Part shown: positions 44,833-54,408 of the stretch, piece by piece
Layout: each line of letters opens with the position of its first letter
How positions within the stretch are numbered: position 1 is the stretch's first letter
Origin: Candidatus Gastranaerophilales bacterium
GTDB lineage: Bacteria; Cyanobacteriota; Vampirovibrionia; Gastranaerophilales; Gastranaerophilaceae
Reading direction: 5' to 3'
DNA: 61,526 nt
NCBI GenBank assembly: GCA_944323395.1
Contig: CALUSI010000013.1
Location: 1-61,526, forward strand
Notes under the pieces: model-generated
Seen by the model: the letters and a program-made list of their open reading frames with translations, nothing else
The model's database searches: none
Told to the model about the DNA's origin: nothing
Made by a program: the position numbers and the translations under genes

Positions 44833-46581
44833 TTATGTTAAATTTTTAAAAATTTGAGGGGTATTATTTTTTTGTACGATAGAAAAATCAAGCATCGCAC
44901 GTTTTTGGAGTTCTTCCTGTCTTTTTGCTGCAGCAACTTTCTTTTCCGTGACTGAACGGTTGTATTTGGGGAGCAATATTCCAAGCATAACAACAGAAAA
45001 AGCAATATCCGCAACACGGCATATATTTCTTAAATTACGAGTTTTTGTATTTGCCACTTCAGCTGCTGATTTTAATTCTGTATTTTTTATCCAGTTCCCA
45101 AGTTGTTTTGCTCTATAGTCTGCTTGAGATATCAACTGTTTGCCAAAAGAAGAACTCTTATCTAGAACAGGTTTGGCAACTTCTTTTTTACGGTTTAGTA
45201 AAACTATATTCTCACCAAAAAACTGTTTGCCTTTTCCTGTTTTAGAAATTGCTTCTATAGCTGAAGCTGCACCTTTTTTTACATAGTCACCAAGAAAATA
45301 CAATCCGGAGAATGAAGCAATATCCCTGACTGTAGTTTCTCTTAATTCATTCTCATCTTCGGCACCAAGCATTCTACTAGCAAAAGTAGAAGCTGCAATC
45401 CATCGACACTGATCCATTGTTGGGAAAATCCCCGAGAATTGGAACATACCAAGAGATGGCCTTTTCATCATTGACACTGCAGCTAATCCATACATACCCG
45501 CAGCCGCAGCAAGTTTTTTTACAAAAAAACCTTTCTTTTGGTTTTCATCCATTTTTTGCGTCGTATCTTTCTTGCCGAAATCTTTATATATAGGCGCACC
45601 CTCTGCTTTAAATTGCTTTCTTGTTATTGCCCTATTTATTGTTTGTATACTAACAGCAATACCAATAACTATACCCATCCCGATTAAACTTTTCTTATTA
45701 ACAAAGTTTTTTAAAGACGAACCATATTTATCAATAGCACTTGACACCTTTGAAGATATTTCAGGTTGAATAATATCATCGGCAGTTGCAACTGCAGCAG
45801 ACAACGTCTTATTCTTAACGTTCTCAAATTTACTACCCAAATCTACTACATCTCTTAAAGTTTCTTCTAAATTTGACTGTGCAGTTCCATTAAATTTTAA
45901 TATACTTTCAGCTTTTGTTAATCCTGCTAACTTTGATTGTGCATGTTTTATTAATTTCTTTCTTTCTAAACCTGAAGATGAAATTGCTTGCGTGATATTT
46001 GAAACAGCTTCTTGATATATAGGTTCAGAAGCTTTATCAGCATACTTAACCCAATTTTTTCCATCTAATCCTTCTAAAGAACCCAAAACTGTTTCTACAT
46101 ATGCTCTCGTTTTATCACTAGCACCTGAAGCTTGAGCCTGTTTATAAGCACCTTTCAATTTTTCAATAGAATCACCGTTGGCCCACGAACCAACAACATT
46201 AGTACCTTTTAGTTGATTATCTTTTGGCAAAATACCTGCTAATGCTTTAACAACTAAACCTGGCATCAAACAATTAACAAAAAGACCTGAAAATTCACGT
46301 CTGCATGTTTCTAATGCAGCTGCAAGCCCAGTTTTTAAATCAACCAATGTTCTTGGTATATTTGTTGAAACAGTATCTACAAAAGATACTTGTATCATTG
46401 CATTTTTATCTAATATACTAAAGCTTTTATCCAACAAATTAAATGCAGCATCAGATATACTTCCGTTAAAATTCTGCAACTTATTATTTTGAGAAGATGT
46501 ATTTTTTCCTCTCATATTACTTTGAAGTTTATTTGTTTGCCTGTCTGAAGTTTTATATCTATCTACTGCTGATATTTTCAC
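44833..46581 (-). CDS. Tagged large hypothetical protein with hydrophobic segments
   Basis: A 582-residue protein that begins MKISAVDRYKTSD and reaches the motif QNFNGS at 36-41. The body is helical and Ala/Lys/Ser-rich. Hydrophobic segments occur near 310-325 (IGMGIVIGIAVSIQTI), 355-370 and 530-550, so it may insert in a membrane without a classical signal peptide. A block FSGIFPTMDQCRWIAASTFA followed by ENELRETTVRDIAS recalls the charged/aromatic blocks of the paralog pair at 15937-16996. No catalytic motif is recognised. Confidence 0.72.
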   Translation of the reverse strand: MKISAVDRYKTSDRQTNKLQSNMRGKNTSSQNNKLQNFNGSISDAAFNLLDKSFSILDKNAMIQVSFVDTVSTNIPRTLVDLKTGLAAALETCRREFSGLFVNCLMPGLVVKALAGILPKDNQLKGTNVVGSWANGDSIEKLKGAYKQAQASGASDKTRAYVETVLGSLEGLDGKNWVKYADKASEPIYQEAVSNITQAISSSGLERKKLIKHAQSKLAGLTKAESILKFNGTAQSNLEETLRDVVDLGSKFENVKNKTLSAAVATADDIIQPEISSKVSSAIDKYGSSLKNFVNKKSLIGMGIVIGIAVSIQTINRAITRKQFKAEGAPIYKDFGKKDTTQKMDENQKKGFFVKKLAAAAGMYGLAAVSMMKRPSLGMFQFSGIFPTMDQCRWIAASTFASRMLGAEDENELRETTVRDIASFSGLYFLGDYVKKGAASAIEAISKTGKGKQFFGENIVLLNRKKEVAKPVLDKSSSFGKQLISQADYRAKQLGNWIKNTELKSAAEVANTKTRNLRNICRVADIAFSVVMLGILLPKYNRSVTEKKVAAAKRQEELQKRAMLDFSIVQKNNTPQIFKNLT

Positions 46582-46881
46582 TTTTTACTTACCTTTTGAC
46601 ATGTTCGACCTTAGCAATCATATCAAGTTAAAATTCAAAAACAAATTTCTTTGCGTTATTAAAATAATCTTAAAATTATTTTCATGCAAAAAACCTACGA
46701 TTTTAGCATTTTTTATTATCATTTTTGCACAAAATGAACCTTGATTTTCAAAAAATAAAGAATTTTTTTTCAAAAACCTCAAAAAACAACACCAAAATTT
46801 TCAAGTTTACATTTTGTAATCCAATTTGACAAAAATATTAATTTTTGGTTTTCATATAAATGTAGATATTATTTAACTAAC
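46582..46881. other. 300 bp divergent intergenic region
   Basis: Very AT-rich spacer between two divergent tagged genes; it must hold both promoters. I see runs of A and T and a TTGACA at about 46827, but no partner -10 at standard spacing, so no promoter is called. No RNA gene or repeat is evident. Confidence 0.5.
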
Positions 46882-48033
46882 ATGAAAATACAGCCGGTTA
46901 CATCGTTTAAGAGTTTTTATTCAAACAGGGCAAACAAACCCAATAGTTTGTCTGCGTCAATTACAAATACAATTGAAAGTCCAATTAATGGGCTAAGTAG
47001 TACATATTATTTGCCAGTAAATTTCACTTCTTCTAAAAGAAGAACTTATTCTACAGATAAAAAACATATTGCAGAAAAGTCAGGAGATTTTGCTATATCA
47101 AAACTTTGTGATATTCCTTGTCCTTCCTGTGGCAAGAAAATGCTAAATCAAACAAAATTTAATCTGATTGCAAAAGAACTTGCAGAGCTACAACCCGATG
47201 AATATCTGGACCATCTTGGTAAATATACAGAATATATGAGACCAGTGGAAGAAAGTGTTTACAATGAACTTTATAAACTATCTCAAAAAGAAGGAAACAG
47301 TAAAGATATAAGAACTCTTCTCGTTAGCCTTAGAAATGCAAAGATGCCTATCTTACAAAATGCTCAAATGCGTCAAATAAAGAAAATGCGATCTCTTGCG
47401 AAAACACTTCCCGATGATGAAAGAACTGTTTTATTAAATAAGATAAAAAGCTTACAACAAATTATAAGAAAAAATAATACAACAGCTCCTTTCAGAAGAA
47501 AAATAATGATTGACAGAATAAGCAAGATCAAGATTCGAAATCCGAAAAAATATGAGAAACTACAAAAAATTGCAAAGAATTTCCCGACATCATCAGATAT
47601 GAACTCTGCTTGGATTGTTAAATATTCAGGAAAAAATAAGCATAATCAAGATTGGGCATCTTATGATATTGCTTTAAGATTTTTGTCTTCTTCTGTAGCA
47701 AACACCGATCATATAATAGCTTATGATATTGAAAACAATCATGACGATATAAGTAACTATCTATCTATGCATAGTGCTTGTAATGCGCAAAAAGGTAATA
47801 AACCTTTTCTACAGTGGCTATATGAAGATAAAGATAACAGGATAAAATATCTTCAAGATTATTTTGAAACAGTTGACAATATAATTCAGAAAAAAAGAAT
47901 ATCAAAAAAGAAATACAGAAATTACGTTGCATATGCAACGCAAACAATTTTTGAAGCCTCTAAAGGTCAAGTCAAATTACCAGCAACTGTAATTAACCCG
48001 CAACTATACATAAAGGAAGAGCAGGAAGATTAA
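46882..48033 (+). CDS. Tagged HNH-endonuclease-like protein
   Basis: A 383-residue protein. The start MKIQPVTSFKSFYSNRANKP and the motif PVNFTSSK (45-52) form the shared N-terminal tag. A zinc-knuckle-like CDIPCPSCGKKM (76-87) follows, then a long charged helical middle (90-260). The C-terminal part carries an HNH-like nuclease core: NTDHIIAY (274-281, Asp-His), Asn292 in SNYL, and SACNAQKGN (298-306). The order DH, N, C-N-x2-KGN matches His-Me-finger nucleases, but the exact fold is inferred. No signal peptide. Its end overlaps the convergent peptidase gene by 4 bp. Confidence 0.78.
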   Translation: MKIQPVTSFKSFYSNRANKPNSLSASITNTIESPINGLSSTYYLPVNFTSSKRRTYSTDKKHIAEKSGDFAISKLCDIPCPSCGKKMLNQTKFNLIAKELAELQPDEYLDHLGKYTEYMRPVEESVYNELYKLSQKEGNSKDIRTLLVSLRNAKMPILQNAQMRQIKKMRSLAKTLPDDERTVLLNKIKSLQQIIRKNNTTAPFRRKIMIDRISKIKIRNPKKYEKLQKIAKNFPTSSDMNSAWIVKYSGKNKHNQDWASYDIALRFLSSSVANTDHIIAYDIENNHDDISNYLSMHSACNAQKGNKPFLQWLYEDKDNRIKYLQDYFETVDNIIQKKRISKKKYRNYVAYATQTIFEASKGQVKLPATVINPQLYIKEEQED

Positions 48034-49040
48034 GCAATTACATCATATGATTTTATTGATTGACTTGCTGCTTTCGTTTTTTGAGTATTAAAATGAAATA
48101 ATTTTTTAGGGGGATGATTTGGAGATGTTTCAGCAATATCAGGATCTCTAAGCTTATATATTTCTGCTACTCTATCATTTAATTTTGCAGGTGATTGTTG
48201 ATACAAAGATACAGCATAATCCATTTCAGGATCTTTTACTCCATTCGAATTCTTCATCCAAAACTTTGTAGCAACCTGATATGCATCTTGTTCTTCTCTT
48301 ATTGATGTATAAGGATCATTATCATGAGCATGTACTGATTCATGCGATAAATATGCAGCGATAACTTGAGGTGCAGCATAAATATATGAATTTGAAATTG
48401 TAATTGCTTTCTTATGATTCTCATATTGAGCAATATTAGAAGTTCCGCCCATTGAAGCAGTTTCTCCAAATTGGACTGTAACATCCTTTAAACCCTGCAT
48501 AAATTCAGGCGTCATATATTTTACAGTCATATCTAAAGCTTTTCGTAAATTTTCCTGTGCATGTTCATTTTTTTCTGTTTGAGCTTTTTCTGGTGAATAT
48601 ATACTTAAAATATTATTCTTTGTTTCTAATATACTTCTATTGGCTAAATCATTTGAACTATCTAATGAATATGCTTTCTCAAAACTTTTCAAAGCTTTTT
48701 GATATAAGCCGGCTTGCCTTTGAGTTTCCCCAAGTTCTATCCAAGCATCAATATCATCTGGAACTTTTTCAAGATATATTTCATAATTTTTTTCTGATGA
48801 AACATAATCTTTCAAATGAAACTGTGTCTTTGCAAGCTTCTTATATACTATATTTTCATTCGGATTTAATTTATTTGCCTGTTCATATGCACTCAATGCT
48901 TCAGGATATTTATTCTCATTAAGTGCTTTATCGCCTTTTGCAAGCAAATCTGAAATGTCACTACCTTTAAAAGTTTGAATGACATTATTACTTGATATAC
49001 TATATTTCTTACACGAGGGATACGATAACACTGAAATCAA
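48030..49040 (-). CDS. Tagged TPR protein with HExxH metallopeptidase motif
   Basis: A 336-residue protein if translation starts at the TTG at 49040, which follows AAAGGA. The frame extends to a GTG at 49124, but that codon sits in the loop of the proS terminator hairpin, so a start there is unlikely. With the TTG start the N-terminus (MISVLSYPSC, then NVIQTFKGSD) shows the shared tag motif. Three TPR repeats (about 30-135, e.g. DAWIELGETQRQAGLYQKAL) follow. Then comes HESVHAHDND (HExxH, His233 to His237) with a downstream Glu in REEQDAY, the zinc site of a gluzincin-like peptidase. No signal peptide. Confidence 0.75.
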   Translation of the reverse strand: MISVLSYPSCKKYSISSNNVIQTFKGSDISDLLAKGDKALNENKYPEALSAYEQANKLNPNENIVYKKLAKTQFHLKDYVSSEKNYEIYLEKVPDDIDAWIELGETQRQAGLYQKALKSFEKAYSLDSSNDLANRSILETKNNILSIYSPEKAQTEKNEHAQENLRKALDMTVKYMTPEFMQGLKDVTVQFGETASMGGTSNIAQYENHKKAITISNSYIYAAPQVIAAYLSHESVHAHDNDPYTSIREEQDAYQVATKFWMKNSNGVKDPEMDYAVSLYQQSPAKLNDRVAEIYKLRDPDIAETSPNHPPKKLFHFNTQKTKAASQSIKSYDVIA

Positions 49041-49090
49041 AATATTATTCCTTTGTCTGTCTATAAAAAAGAAAACATTTCTTATTTTTG

Positions 49091-49141
49091 ATAAAAAATG
49101 GTCATTTATGAAGAAATATTTCACAAATGACCATTTTTTAT
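49091..49141 (-). terminator. Terminator of proS
   Basis: A perfect 17 bp inverted repeat (49091-49107 with 49125-49141) with a 17-base loop, starting 6 bp after the proS stop on the minus strand and followed by T-rich sequence. It isolates the downstream peptidase gene from proS transcription. Confidence 0.75.
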
Positions 49142-49146
49142 TTATC

Positions 49147-50874
49147 CTATAGACTTAAAATCTTTGCAATTGCTTCATCAGGTGTAATCGTTTCAACATT
49201 ATTATTTGCACGAGTCTTAAACTCTACAAGATTATCTTTTATTGTTTTACCAACTGTAATTCTATATGGGATACCAATCAAATCAGCATCTTTCAGTTTT
49301 ACTCCTGCTCTTTCAGATCTATCATCAATCAAGACTTCAACATTTTTTGCTAGAAGCTTATTATAAATTTCCTCTGCAACTTTCATCTGGATTTCATCCT
49401 GATCACTTACAGGTACAACAATAACTGTATATGGTGCAATTGCCAATGGCCATTTTATTCCATATTCATCATGATGCCTTTCAACAGCAGCAGCTGCTGT
49501 TCTTGATATTCCAATACCATAACAACCCATTATAAATGGTTTTTCTTTTCCATCTTTATCAGTAAATGTTGCATTCATTGCTTTTGAGTACTTAGTTCCG
49601 AGTTTAAATATATTACCAACTTCAATTCCCTTAGTAACTTTTAATTCAGCACCACAATCAACACATTTATCATTTTCCTCAACCAGCCTTATATCTGCAA
49701 TTCTTTGAGGTAAATCAACATCTATACCCCAATTAGCACCTACTAAATGTTTATCGTTTTGATTACATCCTATAACAAAATTCTTTAAATCTTTAACGGT
49801 TTCATCAGCAACTATTTCTATATTTTTTAGCCCTTTTGGACCTATAAAACCGGCTACAGCATTAAATCCGCTTGCATTCATTATTTCTTCTATTTCGTCA
49901 TTTCTTGCAATTCGAATGTCATTTCCGGCAAATACATTCATTAACTTTGTTTCTTCGACAGTTCTATCACCTCTTATTAATGCCAAAACATATTTTCCAT
50001 CAACAACATAAATTAAAGCTTTACATATAACTGTTGATGGGATATTCAAAAATGCTGCAAGTTCTTCTATTGAATGTGTATTTGGTGTATCAACTATTTC
50101 TGCCTTTGTAAATTTTCCATCAGTTTCTACTTCATTCATGATAGATACTGCGTGGTTTGAATTTGCACTATATCCGCACTTTGTACAATAGAATACATCA
50201 TTTTCGCCTGCATTATTTTCAGCTTCTTCGTTCACCAAAACCATAAATTCATGTGAAACACTTCCGCCGATTGCACCTGAATCCGATTGAACCATCTTTG
50301 TTTCTAAACCACATCTTTCAAATATATTTCTATATGCTTTTGCCATAATTTCATATGATTTATCCAAACCTTCTTCATCAACATCGAAACTATAAGCATC
50401 TTTCATTATAAATTCACGACCTCTTAACAAGCCAAATCGTGGTCTTATTTCATCTCTGAATTTAGATTGAATTTGATAAAGATTAACAGGTAACTGTTTA
50501 TATGAACGAATTCCTTCTCTTGCGATTGAAGTAATAACTTCTTCATGAGTCGGTCCAAGGCACATTTCTCTTCCATGTCTGTCTTTAAGACGCATTAATT
50601 CTTTACCATATACATCCCATCTGCCTGATTCTTGCCATAATTCAGACGGTTGTACAAAGGGCATCAAAAGTTCTTGTGCTCCTGCCGCATCCATTTCTTC
50701 ACGTACTATATTTTCAACTTTTTTTAATACTCTCCACATTAGCGGAAGAAAATTATATACCCCATTGGTCAGTTTTCTTATATAGCCTGCACGAACTAAT
50801 AATTTATGACTGATTACTTCTGCATCTGCAGGAAATTCTCTCAATGTTTGTACGAAAAGATTTGACATTCTCAT
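49147..50874 (-). CDS. proS: Prolyl-tRNA synthetase (bacterial type with editing domain)
   Basis: This class II enzyme charges tRNA-Pro. The 575-residue protein has the long bacterial architecture: motif 1/2 catalytic core at the start (RMSNLFVQTLREFPADAEVI, then PTHEEVITSIAREGI and FRDEIRPRFGLLRGREFIMK). An INS editing domain occupies about 235-390 (containing YVVDGKYVLALIRGDRTVEE). Motif 3 follows (MGCYGIGISRTAAAAVERHH), and the anticodon-binding domain is C-terminal. All signatures are intact. It is a single-gene unit. Confidence 0.97.
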   Translation of the reverse strand: MRMSNLFVQTLREFPADAEVISHKLLVRAGYIRKLTNGVYNFLPLMWRVLKKVENIVREEMDAAGAQELLMPFVQPSELWQESGRWDVYGKELMRLKDRHGREMCLGPTHEEVITSIAREGIRSYKQLPVNLYQIQSKFRDEIRPRFGLLRGREFIMKDAYSFDVDEEGLDKSYEIMAKAYRNIFERCGLETKMVQSDSGAIGGSVSHEFMVLVNEEAENNAGENDVFYCTKCGYSANSNHAVSIMNEVETDGKFTKAEIVDTPNTHSIEELAAFLNIPSTVICKALIYVVDGKYVLALIRGDRTVEETKLMNVFAGNDIRIARNDEIEEIMNASGFNAVAGFIGPKGLKNIEIVADETVKDLKNFVIGCNQNDKHLVGANWGIDVDLPQRIADIRLVEENDKCVDCGAELKVTKGIEVGNIFKLGTKYSKAMNATFTDKDGKEKPFIMGCYGIGISRTAAAAVERHHDEYGIKWPLAIAPYTVIVVPVSDQDEIQMKVAEEIYNKLLAKNVEVLIDDRSERAGVKLKDADLIGIPYRITVGKTIKDNLVEFKTRANNNVETITPDEAIAKILSL

Positions 50875-50965
50875 ATAAAATTAACCTCTATCTGTATTTA
50901 CTAAATCTATATTAACACAAAATTCATACGAGATAGAAAATATAAGTTATTAATATTCAACGTTT

Positions 50966-51973
50966 TTAGACTTTGTGAATAGAACGTTCCAGTTCTTTTA
51001 TTTCTCGCAATGTCTCAGGTAAAATTTGTTCAAACGTTTCCACAACAACAGGATCAAATTGTTTACCGGCAGACTTCTTTATTTGCGATAATGCTTCTAC
51101 AGGTGGAACCTGATTTCTATATACTTTTGGAGTAACCATACTATCAAAAGCATCTGCAACAGCTATAATCCTTGAGCCTATCGGAATGTCTTCCCCTGCT
51201 TTTCCATATGGATAACCATTACCATCATAAAATTCATGATGATACTTTATTATTTCTACAACATCTGCTAATTGCTTTATATCATCCAGAATACGAACAC
51301 TATGAACAACATGTTTTTTTATTTCATCATATTCTTCCTGTGTCAATTTTTCAACCTTTGAAAGAATATCATCAGAAACACCAATCATTCCTATATCATG
51401 CAAAAGCCCTGCAAGTTCAATCTTCCCTGTTGTCGTTTCACTTAAGTGAAGTGCTTTAGCTATTTTTACAGCATAGAATGTAACACGCCTGCTTCTACCA
51501 AGTGTATAAGAATCTTTTGCATCTAATGCTTCAACAATTGCAGTTATTGTGCCTGCAAAAAGATCTTTTAAATCATTTACCAATGCACTGTTATCATACT
51601 TCAATTGCCAATATTCAAGTGCATTTTCCACAATTAACAATAACTCATCAGGATTATATGGTTTTTTTATATATCTATAAATCTTAGCATAATTAATAGC
51701 ATCAATTAATATTCCGGCATCAGTATAAGCAGTTACAAGTAATCTCATTGTATCTGGAGATATCTCGCAACTTCTCTTTAGAAACTCAACACCATCCATC
51801 TCAGGCATCTTATGGTCAGATAATATACAATGAAAATGCTCTTTTTGTAGCATTTCAAGAGCCATTAAAGGCGAAGTTGACTTCGCTATGTCATATTTCC
51901 CTCTTAAAGTACGATATAACAACGCCAAATTATCCGGCTCATCATCTACTATTAATAATTTATACTTATCCAT
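50966..51973 (-). CDS. Response regulator with HD-GYP output (RpfG-like)
   Basis: A 335-residue two-domain protein. The receiver (1-120) has DDEPDN and phospho-acceptor Asp53 (LSDHKMPEMDG). After a helical linker comes an HD-GYP domain with intact metal ligands (LLHDIGMIGV, His192-Asp193) and YHHEFYDGNGYP; the Lys of HDIGK is Met. It should hydrolyse cyclic di-GMP when activated. Its start overlaps the histidine kinase gene by 8 bp, so the two are an obvious two-component pair. A PilZ gene lies upstream of the kinase. Confidence 0.94.
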   Translation of the reverse strand: MDKYKLLIVDDEPDNLALLYRTLRGKYDIAKSTSPLMALEMLQKEHFHCILSDHKMPEMDGVEFLKRSCEISPDTMRLLVTAYTDAGILIDAINYAKIYRYIKKPYNPDELLLIVENALEYWQLKYDNSALVNDLKDLFAGTITAIVEALDAKDSYTLGRSRRVTFYAVKIAKALHLSETTTGKIELAGLLHDIGMIGVSDDILSKVEKLTQEEYDEIKKHVVHSVRILDDIKQLADVVEIIKYHHEFYDGNGYPYGKAGEDIPIGSRIIAVADAFDSMVTPKVYRNQVPPVEALSQIKKSAGKQFDPVVVETFEQILPETLREIKELERSIHKV

Positions 51974-53720
51974 CAGCTTCTCCAGTCTCTACTCCAACAT
52001 TTAAATTTTCTCTGTCTATATTTATAGGAAGTGTTATAATAAACTTAGTACCCAAATTTGGCTGAGATTCAACCCTAATATCTCCTTGATGATTTTTTAT
52101 TATTTTATAAGTTATAGAAAGCCCAAGACCTGTACCTTGTCCTACCGGTTTTGTTGTAAAGAAAGGATTGAAAACTTTTCTTGCTGTCTCTTCATCCATT
52201 CCTATTCCATTATCTTCAATCTCTATTATCAAATTATTTTTTGATTTATCTTCATTTATTCTAATCCAAATATCGCCTCTCTCTTTTATTGCACCAACAG
52301 CATTATCAAGAATATTCATAAATACTTGATTTAGCTGACCACCAAATGCTTCTATCTTAGGCGGATTTTCCATATACTCTTTGTGAACTTCAGCTTTATT
52401 TTTTATTTTATTATGTAATATATTTAAAGTTGTATCTATTTCATGTGGAACATCTACGTCTGTAATTGATGCTTCCTCCATCCTTGAAAAACTTTTTAAA
52501 TCTTGAATAATATTCTTTGCTCTATCAGCACCTTCTTTACAACTTTTAATTAAATCAGGCAAATCTGATTTCAAAAATTCATAATCAATTTCCTGCTTTA
52601 AGTTTTCTATTTCTTCCTTTTCTTCAGGTTTTAAAGAATCACTATATTTTGCATATTCTTCAATTATTTGAATTAAATCATTTGAATAATTACTCAGATG
52701 AGTCATATTACCATATATGAAATTTATAGGATTATTTATTTCATGCATAATACCTGCAACTAACTCACCTAAAGATTTCATTTTCTCAGAATGGACCATC
52801 ATTGCTTGAGTACTCTGCAATTCTGCATATGCATTTTTTAATTCTTTTGTCCTATCTTGAACCTGTGCTTCTAAAGAAGAATACAAACGCTGAAGTGCGT
52901 TGGTCATCATATTATATGATTGAACGAGTTTATTTATCTCATCATATTTAGTATACTCAAGTCTTCCGGATAAATCTCCCTTTGCAACTTGGGAAACAGT
53001 TTTTTCCATAACAGATAAGGGCTTGGATATACTTCTTGCCAATATAAAAACAACAATAAAACAAGCAAATAATACAGCACAAAAAATATTCTTAGCATAA
53101 TCAACAAATTTACTAATATCTTCTGTCGTTGCAGGTGGAACAATTAAAAATATATCATATACTTTATCTATTTGAAATTTAGATGATGAATCTTTTATAA
53201 ATTTTCCTAATTCATCTTTTTTATAGAAAGGTAACTGAAAAGAAATTATACGATATTTTGAGACAGAATACTTATCTGATTGTTTAAATATAAAACGGTA
53301 TAAATTTGTTTCATCTTTAATATATGAATAATCTATCGCACTTTTATCTCTATCCTCATCATCTAAAGTTGTATATACTTTATCACCATTATGATATGCT
53401 ACTAACAAATCTTGCACATCATAATTTTTCAAAATGCTACCATTTATATTTTTTCGAAGTTCAGGAAGCCTTGCCTCGAACTCCTGTGCGGTCTGTCTTT
53501 GATTGTCAAAAACTTCTAAACTGGATATAAAATCAGCAGGAAGCTTATCCTGCATATTTTTAATTGTTGCATATGAAGCTACCGTCAATGCCAATGTAAC
53601 TACTATTATCGTAACCAACATTACTACCATAATATTAGACATAATTGTGGACTTTAACCGCAATGACAATCCTGTTTTGGGCCTTATATTCTTCTTCTTT
53701 TTCAGACTACCTTTACTCAC
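51966..53720 (-). CDS. Membrane sensor histidine kinase
   Basis: A 584-residue kinase. After a basic start (SLKKKKNIRPK) there is a membrane segment (about 30-55), an extracytoplasmic sensor of about 150 residues, a second membrane segment, a HAMP domain (ISKPLSVMEKTVSQVAKGDL), a coiled coil (SSLEAQVQDRTKELKNAYAE), an HisKA-like site GIMHEINNPINFIYG with the phospho-His, and an ATPase domain with IEIEDNGIGMDEETARKVF and GQGTGLGLSI. I set the start at the GTG at 53720, which follows AGG; the frame runs to a TTG at 53768. Its partner is the overlapping HD-GYP regulator. Confidence 0.93.
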   Translation of the reverse strand: MSKGSLKKKKNIRPKTGLSLRLKSTIMSNIMVVMLVTIIVVTLALTVASYATIKNMQDKLPADFISSLEVFDNQRQTAQEFEARLPELRKNINGSILKNYDVQDLLVAYHNGDKVYTTLDDEDRDKSAIDYSYIKDETNLYRFIFKQSDKYSVSKYRIISFQLPFYKKDELGKFIKDSSSKFQIDKVYDIFLIVPPATTEDISKFVDYAKNIFCAVLFACFIVVFILARSISKPLSVMEKTVSQVAKGDLSGRLEYTKYDEINKLVQSYNMMTNALQRLYSSLEAQVQDRTKELKNAYAELQSTQAMMVHSEKMKSLGELVAGIMHEINNPINFIYGNMTHLSNYSNDLIQIIEEYAKYSDSLKPEEKEEIENLKQEIDYEFLKSDLPDLIKSCKEGADRAKNIIQDLKSFSRMEEASITDVDVPHEIDTTLNILHNKIKNKAEVHKEYMENPPKIEAFGGQLNQVFMNILDNAVGAIKERGDIWIRINEDKSKNNLIIEIEDNGIGMDEETARKVFNPFFTTKPVGQGTGLGLSITYKIIKNHQGDIRVESQPNLGTKFIITLPINIDRENLNVGVETGEADG

Positions 53721-53790
53721 AACTATATACCTGTACTTTAAAATATATCCACTATGAATATTTAACAATATTTTTTAGTGTTTTACAAGT

Positions 53791-54372
53791 TTATTTATTA
53801 CTATTCTCTATCTGTTTACTAAAACAATATTGAACAAGAGCAATCCTATTATAACTGGTTATATTTTTAAACCGTCCTGACGAAACAAATTCATTATTTA
53901 AAACCTCTGTTCTTATTGGTTCAAAAATCATATCCAACTTTTTATTTTCAATATCTAATGAGATCGAATATTCATTTAAAAGTTGTAATTGCTCTTTTGT
54001 ATATACCTTTAAACCGCCTGCACTTATATCAGAAATTCTTGCATATATTTTTTCTTCTTTGCTAGTAAGTTCAACCTCATTCTCTAAATGAACTCTTGTG
54101 TATTGTCTTCTTTGAAGATACTTATATGCAATCGGATACCAAACTGATATAATGTCATCTTTTACATCTTTTACTATAGTTTCAAAATACAATTGTCCTT
54201 TTTCTGTCATAGTAAAAAGTTCAACTGACTCATCAACTTCATATTTCTTTTTAGTTTTAAGTTTTACATCAAAACAATCTTCTTTTAAATTAACAACCAT
54301 GCACTCTTCTGCATTATCAATGATTCTTGACAGGATGTAAAACTCTTTATTTTCAATAATTTCATTTCGCAT
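53791..54372 (-). CDS. PilZ-domain cyclic di-GMP receptor (YcgR-like)
   Basis: A 193-residue protein with an N-terminal beta domain of the YcgR type (about 1-85) and a C-terminal PilZ domain. The c-di-GMP-binding residues are in place: RRQYTR (88-93) and DISAGG (115-120). YcgR proteins brake flagellar motors; other PilZ proteins act on pili or secretion. It is encoded just upstream of the kinase/HD-GYP pair in the same direction, which suggests one signalling unit that sets and reads cyclic di-GMP. The target is unknown. Confidence 0.88.
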   Translation of the reverse strand: MRNEIIENKEFYILSRIIDNAEECMVVNLKEDCFDVKLKTKKKYEVDESVELFTMTEKGQLYFETIVKDVKDDIISVWYPIAYKYLQRRQYTRVHLENEVELTSKEEKIYARISDISAGGLKVYTKEQLQLLNEYSISLDIENKKLDMIFEPIRTEVLNNEFVSSGRFKNITSYNRIALVQYCFSKQIENSNK

Positions 54373-54408
54373 AATTTTATCTCTTTACATACAAATGTAT
54401 CTCATGTT

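Noticed and set aside
46827..46857. Promoter TTGACA ... TATAAA before the HNH-like gene
   Set aside because: The spacing is 23 bases, too long for a standard sigma-70 promoter, in AT-rich DNA where such matches arise by chance.
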